Assembly (NCBI RefSeq): GCF_002105755.1
Contig: NZ_CP020821.1
Location: 3,720,001-3,784,000 of the forward strand
Reading direction: 5' to 3'
Length of the DNA stretch: 64,000 nucleotides
Source: Mycobacterium colombiense CECT 3035
GTDB lineage: Bacteria > Actinomycetota > Actinomycetes > Mycobacteriales > Mycobacteriaceae
Shown: piece after piece, positions 44,977 to 53,845 of the stretch
How the letters are laid out: every line of letters starts with the position of its first letter
Position numbering within the stretch: position 1 is the first letter of the stretch
Position numbers and translations under genes: made by a program
Notes under the pieces: generated by a model
The model's database searches: none
Told to the model about the DNA's origin: nothing
What the model saw: the letters and a program-made list of their open reading frames with translations, nothing else

Positions 44977-46332
44977 CTACTCCCCCACAGCGCGTTCCAG
45001 ATCCTTGAGCGAGGACTCCAGGTGCGCGAGGAGGCGTTGCAGGTGCGGCACGCTGCGCCGGCATCCCACCAGACCGAAGTCCAGGTTGCCGGCGTTGTTG
45101 GCCAGGGTGATGTTCAGCGCCTGGCCGTCCAGCGCGATGGACAGCGGGTAGTTGCCGTCGAGCCGCGCGCCCCCGTAGTAGATGGGCTGCGTCGGTCCCG
45201 GCACGTTCGAAATGATGATGTTGAACGGCGGGGACGTCGACGCGACCCAGCCCGGGACCGCCGCCAACGCCAGCGCCGACGTGTTGACGGCCGACAGCGC
45301 CAGCGCCTGAAACCTCGACAACTGCGAGAACACCTTCTTGTTGCTGCGCATCGATTCGCTGATGGTCAGCAGGCGCTGCGCGGGATCCTCGGCGTCGGTC
45401 GCGAGATTGCACAGGATGGCCCCGACCAGGTTGCCGCCGGCGTCGGCCTCCTCCTCGGTGCGCAGGCTCACCGGGACCATCGCGATCAGCGGAGTGTCCG
45501 GCAGGGCGTCGTGCTCGAGCAGGTAATAGCGCAGGGCGCCCGAACACATCGCCAGGACGACGTCGTTCACCGTCACCCCCGCGGCCCGCTTCACGCTTTT
45601 GATGCGGTCCAGCGACCAGGACTGCGCCGCGCAGCGGCGGGCGCCGCCGATCTTGACGTTCAACATGGTCTTCGGCGCCCCGAAGGGCAGCGTCAGTTGC
45701 TGCTCGAACAACGCCGCGCGCGCCAGCCCGATCGTTGAGGGGGCAAGCGCGGCAAGGGATCCCGCCGTGCGGGCCAACGAGGCCAACGGAGAAGCCGGCC
45801 CGGATCTGCGCTGGGGTTTGCGCAGGCTCCACGGGGCACGGATCTCGACGTCGTCGGGATCGGTGGACAGCGCGCGCTGCATCAGCTTCTGCGCGGAGAC
45901 ACCGTCGATCAGTGCGTGGTGCACCTTGGTGTAAACGGCGAACCGGCCGTCTTTGAGGCCCTCGACGATGTGCGTCTCCCACAGGGGGCGGTGGCGGTCC
46001 AGCAGGCTGCTGTGCCACCGCGAAGTGAGTTCGAGCAATTCGCGGACTCGTTTGGGCGACGGCAGCGCCGAACGCCGGACGTGATAGTCGACGTCGATGT
46101 CCTCGTCGTAAGACCAGCCCAGGTTTGCGATTCCGCCGACGAGACTGGCGGGGTGCTTGCGAAACGTGGGCTGGAAATCCCGCTGGGCGGTCAGGCTTTT
46201 GTAGAGGTCACGAACGAAGCCGCGGCCGGCGCCCGGCGGGGGCGTGAACAACTGCAAGCCTCCGACGTGCATGGGATGTTCGCGAGATTCTCCCAGGAGA
46301 AAGATCGCGTCGGTGGGCTTTATCAGTTCCAT
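44977..46332 (-). CDS. tgs2: Wax ester synthase/diacylglycerol acyltransferase (Tgs2 type)
   Basis: WS/DGAT enzyme of 451 residues that joins an acyl-CoA to diacylglycerol, making storage triacylglycerol. It begins MELIKPTDAIFLLGESREHPMHVGGLQLF. The acyltransferase motif HHxxxD is VHHALIDGVSAQ, near residue 140, and the second conserved block ends in NIIISNVPGPTQPIYYGGARLDG. The locus matches Rv3734c (tgs2). It starts a three-gene unit with a NUDIX protein and a dehalogenase. Confidence 0.93.
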   Translation of the reverse strand: MELIKPTDAIFLLGESREHPMHVGGLQLFTPPPGAGRGFVRDLYKSLTAQRDFQPTFRKHPASLVGGIANLGWSYDEDIDVDYHVRRSALPSPKRVRELLELTSRWHSSLLDRHRPLWETHIVEGLKDGRFAVYTKVHHALIDGVSAQKLMQRALSTDPDDVEIRAPWSLRKPQRRSGPASPLASLARTAGSLAALAPSTIGLARAALFEQQLTLPFGAPKTMLNVKIGGARRCAAQSWSLDRIKSVKRAAGVTVNDVVLAMCSGALRYYLLEHDALPDTPLIAMVPVSLRTEEEADAGGNLVGAILCNLATDAEDPAQRLLTISESMRSNKKVFSQLSRFQALALSAVNTSALALAAVPGWVASTSPPFNIIISNVPGPTQPIYYGGARLDGNYPLSIALDGQALNITLANNAGNLDFGLVGCRRSVPHLQRLLAHLESSLKDLERAVGE

Positions 46333-46440
46333 CCAACCATTAGACCCATTTCGGCCTGATCCGGAAAGCCATCGCGTGATCGGACCGGCACTTCGGAGGG
46401 TGCAGCACCGCGCGGCCGGGCCGGGCGGGGTGGCCTCGGG

Positions 46441-46824
46441 TCAGTCGGATGCCATCGACCATGTCGAGGTCGCGATCAAATCTCCGCGGTCCAGGCCGGC
46501 GGCGCGGTGTTCGTGCACTGTGGCGTACTCCTGGGTCGTCACCATGTCGATGAAGGCCTGTGGGTTTGGGTACTCGACGACGAGAATGGCGTCCCACCAA
46601 GGCCGTTCGCCGTCTCCGATCACCACCGACGGCGCTCCCCCGGCATAGCGCAGGGTGGCGCCGACGCGCTGCAGGTGTGGGGCCACTTCCCGCCCGTACC
46701 GCAGGTAGCTCTGCACCCCGCCCTCGGGTTTGAACTTCAACAGGTTGACCATCACCACCGCAGCGTCGGCCGGTCGCGCCGCGAGGGCGGCGAACTGCTC
46801 GGGCGTGGGTTCCAAGCCGGCCAT
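46441..46824 (-). CDS. DUF1330-family protein
   Basis: A 127-residue dimeric alpha/beta-barrel-type protein. It carries VVMVNLLKFKPEGGVQSYLRYGREVAPHLQ and WWDAILVVEYPNPQAFIDMVTTQEYATVHEHRAAGLDR, typical of DUF1330. The start MAGLEPTPEQF is chosen over an upstream ATG because AAGGAG stands just before it. Function is unknown; related proteins sit beside catabolic genes. It is 45 bases after the SDR gene on the same strand. Confidence 0.82.
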   Translation of the reverse strand: MAGLEPTPEQFAALAARPADAAVVMVNLLKFKPEGGVQSYLRYGREVAPHLQRVGATLRYAGGAPSVVIGDGERPWWDAILVVEYPNPQAFIDMVTTQEYATVHEHRAAGLDRGDLIATSTWSMASD

Positions 46825-46869
46825 GCGAATCTCCTTGCGCTGGTTTTGTTCTGGATCCACCCCGAGGCG

Positions 46870-47727
46870 CTAGAGCAGATCGGTGATGGTCTTCAAGCCC
46901 GCGTCATAGAGGACGCCGGGCAGCATCCCGCCGTCGCATTCGATGGTGGTGCCGTTGACGAAGTCGGCCTGTCCGCCGGCCAGGAAAACGCAGACCCGTC
47001 CGACTTCGGCGGGCTCACCCGCGCGGCGCAGCGGCACGGCGGCAAAATACTTCGCGCCATCGGGGTCGTCCTTGGGCAGCACGAAGGACCGGAAGTTCTC
47101 GGTCATCGTCGGGCCCAACGCCACGCAGTTGACCCGCACCTTGGGCCCCCACTCTTCGGCGAGCGAGCGGGTGAGATGGTTGAGGCCGCTCTTGGCCGCC
47201 CCGTAGGAGACCAGGGTTGGCGATCCCGCCGGATGGCCGGCGCCGCTCGAGATGTTGATGATGCAGCCGACGCCGTCCTGGCTTTGCATCTGCCGATACG
47301 CACGGATCGCGAACCACAACGGGCTGATCAGGTTCATCTGCACGGCGAAAGCGTGGAACAACGCGGTGCGCGCGTAGTCGTCGTCGGCGGCGGGCGCACC
47401 CTGAATGCGTTGCACCAGTTCGGGAATGCTCTCGGCATGCGGCGCCGGGACGGTGCCGCCGGCGTTGTTCACCAGGATGTCGACTCGTCCGTGGCCGGCC
47501 ACGACATCCGCGACGAACGCGTCGATCGAGCGGTAGTCACCCTGATCGCATACCCGTTGCGAAGCGCGGTCCGCCCAGGCCGGTTCGATGCCGGGGATGC
47601 CGTCCAGCGCTGACCGCGAGCAGCCGATCACCGTCGCCCCGGCGCGCAGCAGTTCGTGGGCGATGCCCACCCCCACGCCGCGGCTGGTGCCGGTGACGAT
47701 CGCGATCTTGCCGTCGAGGACGCTCAT
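46870..47727 (-). CDS. Short-chain dehydrogenase/reductase
   Basis: SDR of 285 residues: VTGTSRGVGVGIAHELLRAG cofactor loop, VNNAGGTVPAPHAES, catalytic NISSGAGHPAG and YGAAKSGLNHL, and the C-terminal DFVNGTTIECDGG. An enlarged loop after the NAAG region (VQRIQGAPAADDDYARTALF) is unusual. Substrate unknown. It is divergent from the DapB-like gene; the 110-base gap includes a TTGACA at 47758-47763 that could be a -35 box for the plus strand. Confidence 0.88.
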   Translation of the reverse strand: MSVLDGKIAIVTGTSRGVGVGIAHELLRAGATVIGCSRSALDGIPGIEPAWADRASQRVCDQGDYRSIDAFVADVVAGHGRVDILVNNAGGTVPAPHAESIPELVQRIQGAPAADDDYARTALFHAFAVQMNLISPLWFAIRAYRQMQSQDGVGCIINISSGAGHPAGSPTLVSYGAAKSGLNHLTRSLAEEWGPKVRVNCVALGPTMTENFRSFVLPKDDPDGAKYFAAVPLRRAGEPAEVGRVCVFLAGGQADFVNGTTIECDGGMLPGVLYDAGLKTITDLL

Positions 47728-47757
47728 CGATGAACCCTCTCACCACGCGGTCGATTG

Positions 47758-47786
47758 TTGACAGTCACTGCCAGCAAGTCATAGCC
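47758..47786 (+). promoter_or_regulatory. Possible promoter for the DapB-VOC-SDR-TetR operon
   Basis: TTGACA (47758-47763) is followed 17 bases later by ATAGCC, a poor -10. Only the -35 box is consensus-like. It lies 52 bases upstream of the likely start. Confidence 0.3.
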
Positions 47787-47837
47787 TGCCATTTCATTCG
47801 CCGATGTGTAAAGGGCCGCGCACCGTCCGGGAGGTCA

Positions 47838-48925
47838 ATGATGAGTAGCCCGTCCAAGCTTCGTGTCATCCAGTGGGCCACCGGGGGCGTGGGGAAAGCC
47901 GCGATCGCGTGCGTCGTCAATCACCCGCAGCTGGAACTGGTGGGCTGTTGGGTGCACAGCGCGGACAAGGACGGCGTCGACGTCGGCACGATCGTCGGGA
48001 CCCAGGAGCTCGGCGTCAAAGCCACCACCAGCATGGACGAGATCCTGGCGCTGGACGCCGACTGCGTGATGTACAGCCCGCTGATACCCAACGACGACGA
48101 GGTGATCGCGATCCTGCGGTCCGGGAAGAACGTCGTCACACCGGTGGGCTGGGTGTATCCGGATCCGGGCAACAAGCGTCACCGGGCCGTCGCCGACGCG
48201 GCGACGGAAAGCGGTGTGACACTGCATGGTTCGGGAATCCACCCCGGCGGCATCACCGAGCGGTTCCCGCTGATGGTGTCCTCCCTGTCGTCGGCGATCA
48301 CGCATGTGCGTGCCGAGGAGTTCTCCGACATCCGCACCTACAACGCCCCGGACGTGGTGCGGCACATCATGGGATTCGGCGGCACACCGGAGGAAGCGAC
48401 GCAAGGGCCGATGGCCGGCCTGCTCGACGGCGGCTTCAAGCAGTCGGTCCGGATGATCGCCGATCACATGGGATTTCGCATCGACCCCAACATCAGGACC
48501 ATTCAGGACGTCGCCGTGGCGACCGCGGATATCGACTACGATCCATTCCCCATCACCACCGGTACCGTGGCCGCGCGGCGGTTCCGCTGGCAGGCGCTGG
48601 TTGACGGTGAACCGGTCATCACCGCGGCGGTCAACTGGCTGATGGGCGAGGAGAACCTGGATCCGGCGTGGAATTTCGGCGATCGCGGCGAACGCTTCGA
48701 GGTGGAGATCACCGGTGATCCCGACGTGAGCCTCACCTTCAAGGGTCTGCAACCGGAGACGATCGCGGAAGGCTTGGTGAAGAACCCGGGGGTGGTCGTC
48801 ACCGCCAACCACTGCATCAACGCCATTCCCGACGTCTGCGCCGCCGAACCGGGCATCAAGACCTACCTCGACCTGCCGTTGTTCGCGGGGCGTCCGGCCC
48901 GAATCTTTCGGCGGGCAAGCGGTGA
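47838..48925 (+). CDS. DapB-like oxidoreductase, 3' end shifted by one apparent missing base
   Basis: Rossmann protein related to the gene at 18594. It starts at ATG 47838 (or 47841) after GGGAGG, with KLRVIQWATGGVGKAAIACVVNHPQLELVGC. As read, the frame does not stop at the gene's natural end; it runs on through noise into the SDR frame, giving a false 800-residue fusion. One added base in the G run near 48885-48892 restores the ending ASGPNLSAGKR and a TGA at 48923-48925 that overlaps the next GTG. That gives 362 residues. Substrate unknown. Confidence 0.83.
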
Positions 48926-49425
48926 CGGACCGCGCCGTCCTGGGCGACGTGTCGTTCTGCCACCTCGTCGTCGGCGTGACCGACATGGACCGCGCCCTGG
49001 CGTTCTACCGCGACGTGCTCGGCATGGACATCGTCTTCGAAACCCTCATCTCCGGGGAGCCTTTCGACGCGGCATTGCACTCGAGCCGCAAGCAGGAGGG
49101 CCGGGTGGTCGGGGGCCTGCTCGGCGGGTTGATGGTCGAGCTGCTGTCGATCGGCACCAACCCGCCCGAGCAGAAGCAGCGTCGCGGCATCACGGGCATC
49201 CACAACGTGTCGCTGTCGGTCACCGATCTGGACGACACCCACCGCCGCATCATCGACGCCGGCTACACCCCGGACCAGGCCCCCTTCGAGATCGCCGGCG
49301 TCCGAATGTTTTTCGTCAAGGACCCGGACGGGACACCGGTGGAGTTCATCCAGCTGCCCGGCGGGGCGCGCAGCACCTACGAAATGCACCGCGGCGTACG
49401 GCTGCAGATGGGACCGGCCAGATGA
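48922..49425 (+). CDS. VOC-superfamily (glyoxalase/dioxygenase-like) protein
   Basis: A 167-residue vicinal-oxygen-chelate protein from GTG 48922. Two beta-alpha-beta-beta-beta modules are visible: FCHLVVGVTDMDRALAFYRDVLGMDIVFE and IHNVSLSVTDLDDTHRRIIDAGYTP. Metal ligands would be His in FCHLVV, His in GIHNVS and Glu in TPVEFIQLPGG. Members include glyoxalases, epimerases and extradiol dioxygenases; this one cannot be assigned. It overlaps both neighbours by four bases. Confidence 0.85.
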   Translation: MTDRAVLGDVSFCHLVVGVTDMDRALAFYRDVLGMDIVFETLISGEPFDAALHSSRKQEGRVVGGLLGGLMVELLSIGTNPPEQKQRRGITGIHNVSLSVTDLDDTHRRIIDAGYTPDQAPFEIAGVRMFFVKDPDGTPVEFIQLPGGARSTYEMHRGVRLQMGPAR

Positions 49426-50195
49426 CGTACAGCCACCCCGATTCGATGCGCGGTCACGCCGCGATCGTCACCGGCGCCGCCCAGGGTGTCGGGAAGGGCG
49501 TCGCCACCGCGTTGCTTGAACGCGGGGCCGAGGTGCTGCTGGTCGACATCCAGGAAGAGGCTTTGGGCCGGACCACGACCGAGCTCGAGGCGATCGGGCG
49601 GGTGGAACAACTCGTCGCCGATCTGCGCGACCCGGACAGCGCGCGGCGCATCGCGGCCGCGGCGGTCGACGCCTTCGGCACGGTGCACGGCCTGGTCAAC
49701 AACGCGATCGCCACCAACGAGCCCAAGGCGTTCGTCGACATCACCACCGAAGACCTGGCCCTCGGCTACGACGTGGGCCCACGCGCGACCTTCCTGCTGA
49801 TGCAGGCCGTGCACCCGCTGATGGTCGGGGCCGGCGGCGGGTCGATCGTCAACCTCGGTTCGGGGACGGGCACCGGCGGCGAGCCCAAGTGGGGCGGCTA
49901 CGCCGCCGCCAAGGAGGGCATCCGCGGGCTGTCGAAGGTGGCCGCGCTGGAATGGGGCCGCGACAACATCCGCGTCAACGTCATCTGTCCCTTCGCCGAA
50001 TCCGATGGCGTCAAGTTCTGGAAGTCGTTCGCGCCCAAGGAGTACGAAAAGGCCGTGGGCCGGGTACCGATGAAGCGCATCGGCGATGTCCGCACCGACG
50101 TGGGCGCGCTGGTGGCGTTCCTGCTCGGCAGCGACGCCACCTTCATCACCGGTCAGACCATCCACGTCGACGGCGGGATCGGCTGCTTCCGATGA
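49422..50195 (+). CDS. Short-chain dehydrogenase/reductase
   Basis: SDR of 257 residues from ATG 49422, coupled to the VOC gene by ATGA. Cofactor loop VTGAAQGVGKGVATALLE, VDIQEEALG after strand 2 (NAD preference), VNNAIATNEPK, catalytic NLGSGTGTGGEP and YAAAKEGIRGL, and ITGQTIHVDGG at the end. The Asn/Ser region is slightly atypical because Ser is in GSGTG. Its stop overlaps the TetR start. The four-gene unit looks like a small catabolic operon with its own regulator. Confidence 0.9.
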   Translation: MTYSHPDSMRGHAAIVTGAAQGVGKGVATALLERGAEVLLVDIQEEALGRTTTELEAIGRVEQLVADLRDPDSARRIAAAAVDAFGTVHGLVNNAIATNEPKAFVDITTEDLALGYDVGPRATFLLMQAVHPLMVGAGGGSIVNLGSGTGTGGEPKWGGYAAAKEGIRGLSKVAALEWGRDNIRVNVICPFAESDGVKFWKSFAPKEYEKAVGRVPMKRIGDVRTDVGALVAFLLGSDATFITGQTIHVDGGIGCFR

Positions 50196-50785
50196 GCGGC
50201 GAGTCGCTCCGCGACCGGCAGCGCGCACAGATCCGGGCCGATATCCGGCGGGCGGCGTTCCGCCTGTTCGTCGAGCGCGGGTACGACGCGGTGACCACCG
50301 AGGAAATCGCCACGGCCGCCGGGGTTTCCCCGCGCACGTTCTTCCGGCACGTGCCGGCAAAGGAGGAGCTTCTCCTCGCGCCGGTGCGCTACGGCGGCGC
50401 GGCGATCGTCAATCTCCTCGAGGGGCGGCCCGCCGGCGAGTCACCCGACGTCGCGCTGATCAACGCCATCGTCACGCGGACACGCTCCTTCGAGCAGGCC
50501 GACACCGAAGAATGGCGCGAAGCCCTGCTGGTGGTGCCCGACCTGCTCGACAAGGTCACGGTGCACCGGCCGGCTGACAAGGAGCGCGCGACCAAGCTCA
50601 TCGCCGAACGCATGGGCGTCGATCCGGATGCCGATCTGCGTCCGGGCCTGCTGGTCCAGCTCGCCTTCGCGGCGGCCGATTTCGCTTTCCAGCAATGGGT
50701 GCGGCAGTCCGGAAAGCCGCGGCCACTGGATCGATACGTCGCCGATGCGCTGGACGCGGTCAAAAGTCCGCATTGGAAGAAGTGA
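50192..50785 (+). CDS. TetR-family transcriptional regulator
   Basis: A 197-residue TetR protein from ATG 50192, coupled to the SDR gene (ATGA). The DNA-binding part is ADIRRAAFRLFVERGYDAVTTEEIATAAGVSPRTFFRHVPAKEELLL. The C-terminus LDRYVADALDAVKSPHWKK is typical of the TetR_C group. It is the last gene of the DapB-VOC-SDR operon and likely controls it. It converges on the hydroxyacid dehydrogenase gene with an 8-base gap. Confidence 0.9.
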   Translation: MSGESLRDRQRAQIRADIRRAAFRLFVERGYDAVTTEEIATAAGVSPRTFFRHVPAKEELLLAPVRYGGAAIVNLLEGRPAGESPDVALINAIVTRTRSFEQADTEEWREALLVVPDLLDKVTVHRPADKERATKLIAERMGVDPDADLRPGLLVQLAFAAADFAFQQWVRQSGKPRPLDRYVADALDAVKSPHWKK

Positions 50786-50793
50786 GCCCGGCT

Positions 50794-51783
50794 TCAGCCC
50801 CGTTGCGCCACTTCGGGATTCGCGATCCTGATGGGCTCCCCGTCCAGCCAGGCCGCCACCGACTCCACCGTGTCCGAATAGAAGGCGCCCAGCATTTCGC
50901 GGGTGACGTACCCCAGGTGGGGTGACAGGGTCACGTTCGGAAGCAGCCGCAGCCGATGGTCTTTCGGTAGCGGCTCGGTGTCATAGACGTCCAGCCCGGC
51001 CCCGGCGATGCGCCCGGTTTCCAGCGCCGCCATCAGAGCCGCCTCGTCGACGATCGGGCCCCTGGAGGTGTTGATCAGGTAGGCGTGCGGCTTCATCAGT
51101 GCCAGCTCGGCCGCGCCGACCAGGCCCCGGGTGCGTTCCGAGAGCACCAAATGGATGGAGACCACGTCAGAGGATTCGAACAGCGCGGCCTTCTCGACCC
51201 GGCGCGCGCCCGCGCCGGCGGCGGCCTCCTCGGTGAGATTCTGGCTCCACGCGACGACTTCCATCCCGAACGCCGTGGCGTATTCGGCCATCCGCCGACC
51301 GACCCTGCCCAGGCCGAGCAGCCCGAGGGTCTTGCCGGACAGGGTCATCCCCGCGCTGGTCTGCCACCCGCCGTCGCGCATGTTGCGATGCTCGTCGGCG
51401 AGGTTGCGCACCGTGGCGAGCATCAGCCCCCAGGCGAGTTCGGGAGTGGCGTCGCGCATGGACCTGAATCGGGGATGCGCGAAATCCGAATGCGCGATTA
51501 AAACCCCGTATTCGCCGGCCGCGGCCATGTCGAGGTTCGGCAGGCTCCTGCCGACGATCGTGATCAGCTTGAGGTGGGGCAGCCGCTCGATCAGAGTGCG
51601 CGGAAACGCCATCCGCTCTCGCAGGGTGCAGACCACATCGAACGGCCGCAGCGCATCGGCCGCCTCGTCCTCGGTGAGGTGCCGGCCGAAAACGGTTACC
51701 TCGGCCCGCTTTTGCACGGCCGACCAGTCGGCGACCTGTAGGGCCACTCCGGCGTAGTCATCGAGAATCGCTACCTTGGGCAT
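50794..51783 (-). CDS. D-2-hydroxyacid dehydrogenase family protein
   Basis: NAD-dependent enzyme of 329 residues. The start MPKVAILDDYAGVALQ is chosen because the upstream extension is unlike the family. The Rossmann loop is LGLLGLGRVGRRMAEYA, catalytic Arg is in NTSRGPIVDE, Glu in LDVYDTEPLP and His in LSPHLGYVT. The family reduces 2-keto acids. The substrate is unknown. It is divergent from the small membrane protein gene. Confidence 0.9.
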   Translation of the reverse strand: MPKVAILDDYAGVALQVADWSAVQKRAEVTVFGRHLTEDEAADALRPFDVVCTLRERMAFPRTLIERLPHLKLITIVGRSLPNLDMAAAGEYGVLIAHSDFAHPRFRSMRDATPELAWGLMLATVRNLADEHRNMRDGGWQTSAGMTLSGKTLGLLGLGRVGRRMAEYATAFGMEVVAWSQNLTEEAAAGAGARRVEKAALFESSDVVSIHLVLSERTRGLVGAAELALMKPHAYLINTSRGPIVDEAALMAALETGRIAGAGLDVYDTEPLPKDHRLRLLPNVTLSPHLGYVTREMLGAFYSDTVESVAAWLDGEPIRIANPEVAQRG

Positions 51784-51858
51784 GCCGTCTCCCCGATCCG
51801 GTGAAGGGCTCACGGCAACATTACGTCCCCGCCGCCGTAAAGACCGCATACTCATCTG

Positions 51859-52281
51859 GTGGGGAGGCGGCTCGGTTTAGTCCTGTTCGGGACGATATGG
51901 ATGTTCAGCGGCGCAATGATGGCCTTCAATCCGCCGCCGCACGATTTCCGTCGAGCGGCCGCGCTGCCATTTGTCGGCTGGGTCACGATGGCGTTCGGGG
52001 CCTACATCGCGGTCAAGATGCTGCGCGGCCAGGACACCACGGATAGCGGCGGGCCGCCGCGACATTCCAGCGGCGAGGAGACCAGCGTGCGCGACTCGGT
52101 CAAGTTCGTCCTGGGCATGGTGTTCCTTCCCGCGTGTGGCGGCCTGGCCATCTGGGACGGCGTCCATCGGGGGATGCTGTCGCTGGTCGGCTTGGGAATC
52201 GCGACAATCGCCATGGGGTTGCTCGCGCTACCCCTCACGTTCGGGCTCCTGAAATGGTTGCTGCGCCAGGTCCGCAGCTAG
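51859..52281 (+). CDS. Small membrane protein (140 aa)
   Basis: From GTG 51859 the product has about four hydrophobic segments: LGLVLFGTIWMFSGAMMAF, LPFVGWVTMAFGAYIAVKM, FVLGMVFLPACGGLAIW and LVGLGIATIAMGLLALPLTFGLL. A soluble loop of about 25 residues (RGQDTTDSGGPPRHSSGEETSVRD) separates the two hairpins. No family is recognised. It converges on prpR. Confidence 0.65.
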   Translation: MGRRLGLVLFGTIWMFSGAMMAFNPPPHDFRRAAALPFVGWVTMAFGAYIAVKMLRGQDTTDSGGPPRHSSGEETSVRDSVKFVLGMVFLPACGGLAIWDGVHRGMLSLVGLGIATIAMGLLALPLTFGLLKWLLRQVRS

Positions 52282-52311
52282 ATGGCGGCGGGCGTCCCGA
52301 CCTGGCCGCCC

Positions 52312-53727
52312 TCAGGTTGTAATCGCCGGTGGATACGGCAGATCCGTGCTGCTGTGCGGATCGACATAGACCGGGCGACCCAGATACGGGAAGGCGCGTT
52401 GCGGGCAGGCGGGCCGGTCGCAGATCTTGCAGCCGGCGCCGATCGGCACGATGGATTCGGCGTTGGTCGGGTCGATGCCCACCGAGTAGATGAGTTTCCC
52501 GGCGTGGGCGACGTCGCAGCCCAGCCCGATGGCGAAGCTCTTGTCCGGGCCGAGGTAGCGGCTCGGTTCGCTCGCCGTGGTCCGGGCGACCCAGAAGTAG
52601 GTGCGGTCGTCGGGCATCTGCGCGACCTGCGTCAAAAACTGCCCGGGCCGGGAAAACGCGTGATGCACCACCCACAGCGGGCAGTTACCGCCGACGCGGG
52701 AAAAGTGGAATGCCGTGGCGGACTGGCGTTTAGAGATGTTTCCCGCGCTGTCGGTGCGGACGAAGATGAACGGGATGCCGCGGGCGTTGGGGCGCTGCAG
52801 GGTGGACAGCCGGTGGCAGATGGTTTCGAACCCCACCTCGAATCGCCTTGCCAGCTGGTCGATGTCGTAGCGGACGCTCTCGGCGGCATCGAGAAACCGG
52901 AGGTAGGGCAAGAGCAGCGCGCCGGCGAAATAGTTGGCCAGGCCGATGCGGGCGACGCCGCGCGCATCGTCGCTGAGCTGATCGTCGGCGGCGATGATCC
53001 CGGTGATCAACCTGTCCTGGGTCAGCAGTGCGATCTGCGTGGCGAGCTGGAAGGCGCGCTGGCCGGGGTGAAGCCACCGGGCCACATACAGGGTCTTGGA
53101 TTCGGGCGCAAACAGCCGTTTGGAGTTCGGATCCAGCGCCTGGCCGTCGTCGATCACCACCGTGACGCCGAGTCGGTCGGCGAGCAACTGCGCCAATTGG
53201 CCGTCGAGACCACCGATGCGCAAACGGTTCTCGTTGAACAGGTCTTCGGCAGCGGTGTCCAGTTCGCCGATGTAGTTCTTGCGGTCGTAGAAGAAGTCAC
53301 GCACCTCCTCGAAAGGCATTGGCTGCTGGGGCATTCCCGACGTGTCGGCGCTGGCGCGACTGTGTAGCGCTTCGAGTTCGGCGGTGGTGTCGTGCAGCCG
53401 GCGGTGCAGATTGACCAGTGTCTGACCGATCGCCGGCATCCGGGCGACGAGCTCCTCGACTTGGGCGGCCGTAGCGGGCGCGTCGGCCAGGACTTCGCGC
53501 AGGTCCGAGACCAAGCGCGCGTCGGATTCCGGCGCGAAGTAGTGCGTCGGCAGGTCGAACCGCTCGGTGAGGGTGAGCAGCACCGGGACCGTGATCGGCC
53601 GCTGATCGTTTTCCAGCTGGTTGACGTAGCTGGTCGACAATCCCAGGACGCGCGCCAGCGCCACTTGGGTCAGCCCCTGCTCCTCGCGTAACCGCCGCAG
53701 CCGCGCTCCGGCGAATGTCTTCGCCAC
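52312..53727 (-). CDS. prpR: Methylcitrate-cycle regulator PrpR (XRE/ScfR family)
   Basis: A 471-residue regulator. It opens with an XRE helix-turn-helix ([33 protein letters not shown]) and continues with the short-chain fatty acyl-CoA regulator domain ([29 protein letters not shown]). Near the C-terminus [23 protein letters not shown] and an earlier GLGCDV supply Cys residues matching the [4Fe-4S] site known in M. tuberculosis PrpR. The start [10 protein letters not shown] is strong. It is divergent from prpDBC, with a 12-base palindrome AGTTTGCAAACT between them. Confidence 0.95.
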   Translation of the reverse strand: MAKTFAGARLRRLREEQGLTQVALARVLGLSTSYVNQLENDQRPITVPVLLTLTERFDLPTHYFAPESDARLVSDLREVLADAPATAAQVEELVARMPAIGQTLVNLHRRLHDTTAELEALHSRASADTSGMPQQPMPFEEVRDFFYDRKNYIGELDTAAEDLFNENRLRIGGLDGQLAQLLADRLGVTVVIDDGQALDPNSKRLFAPESKTLYVARWLHPGQRAFQLATQIALLTQDRLITGIIAADDQLSDDARGVARIGLANYFAGALLLPYLRFLDAAESVRYDIDQLARRFEVGFETICHRLSTLQRPNARGIPFIFVRTDSAGNISKRQSATAFHFSRVGGNCPLWVVHHAFSRPGQFLTQVAQMPDDRTYFWVARTTASEPSRYLGPDKSFAIGLGCDVAHAGKLIYSVGIDPTNAESIVPIGAGCKICDRPACPQRAFPYLGRPVYVDPHSSTDLPYPPAITT

Positions 53728-53758
53728 CCATCACACGGTACGCCCGGCCTTTTCACAA

Positions 53759-53770
53759 AGTTTGCAAACT
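53759..53770. promoter_or_regulatory. Palindromic PrpR/RamB-type site between prpR and prpD
   Basis: AGTTTGCAAACT is a perfect 12-base palindrome, 31 bases upstream of the prpR start and 75 bases upstream of prpD. It holds TTTGCAAA, the core known for RamB/PrpR-type regulators in Corynebacterium and Mycobacterium. Control of both divergent units is expected. Confidence 0.8.
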
Positions 53771-53845
53771 GCTGCGGGTAAGGACACACGATTACGCTTT
53801 TACAGGGCATTTACCTCGCATCTGGCTTTGCGTACTGTGCGGCAT

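Noticed and set aside
47730..50195. One long open frame of 821 codons joining a DapB-like protein to an SDR
   Set aside because: The middle third is Arg/Pro-rich noise and lies antiphase to a clear VOC gene. The fusion is created by one missing base near 48888.
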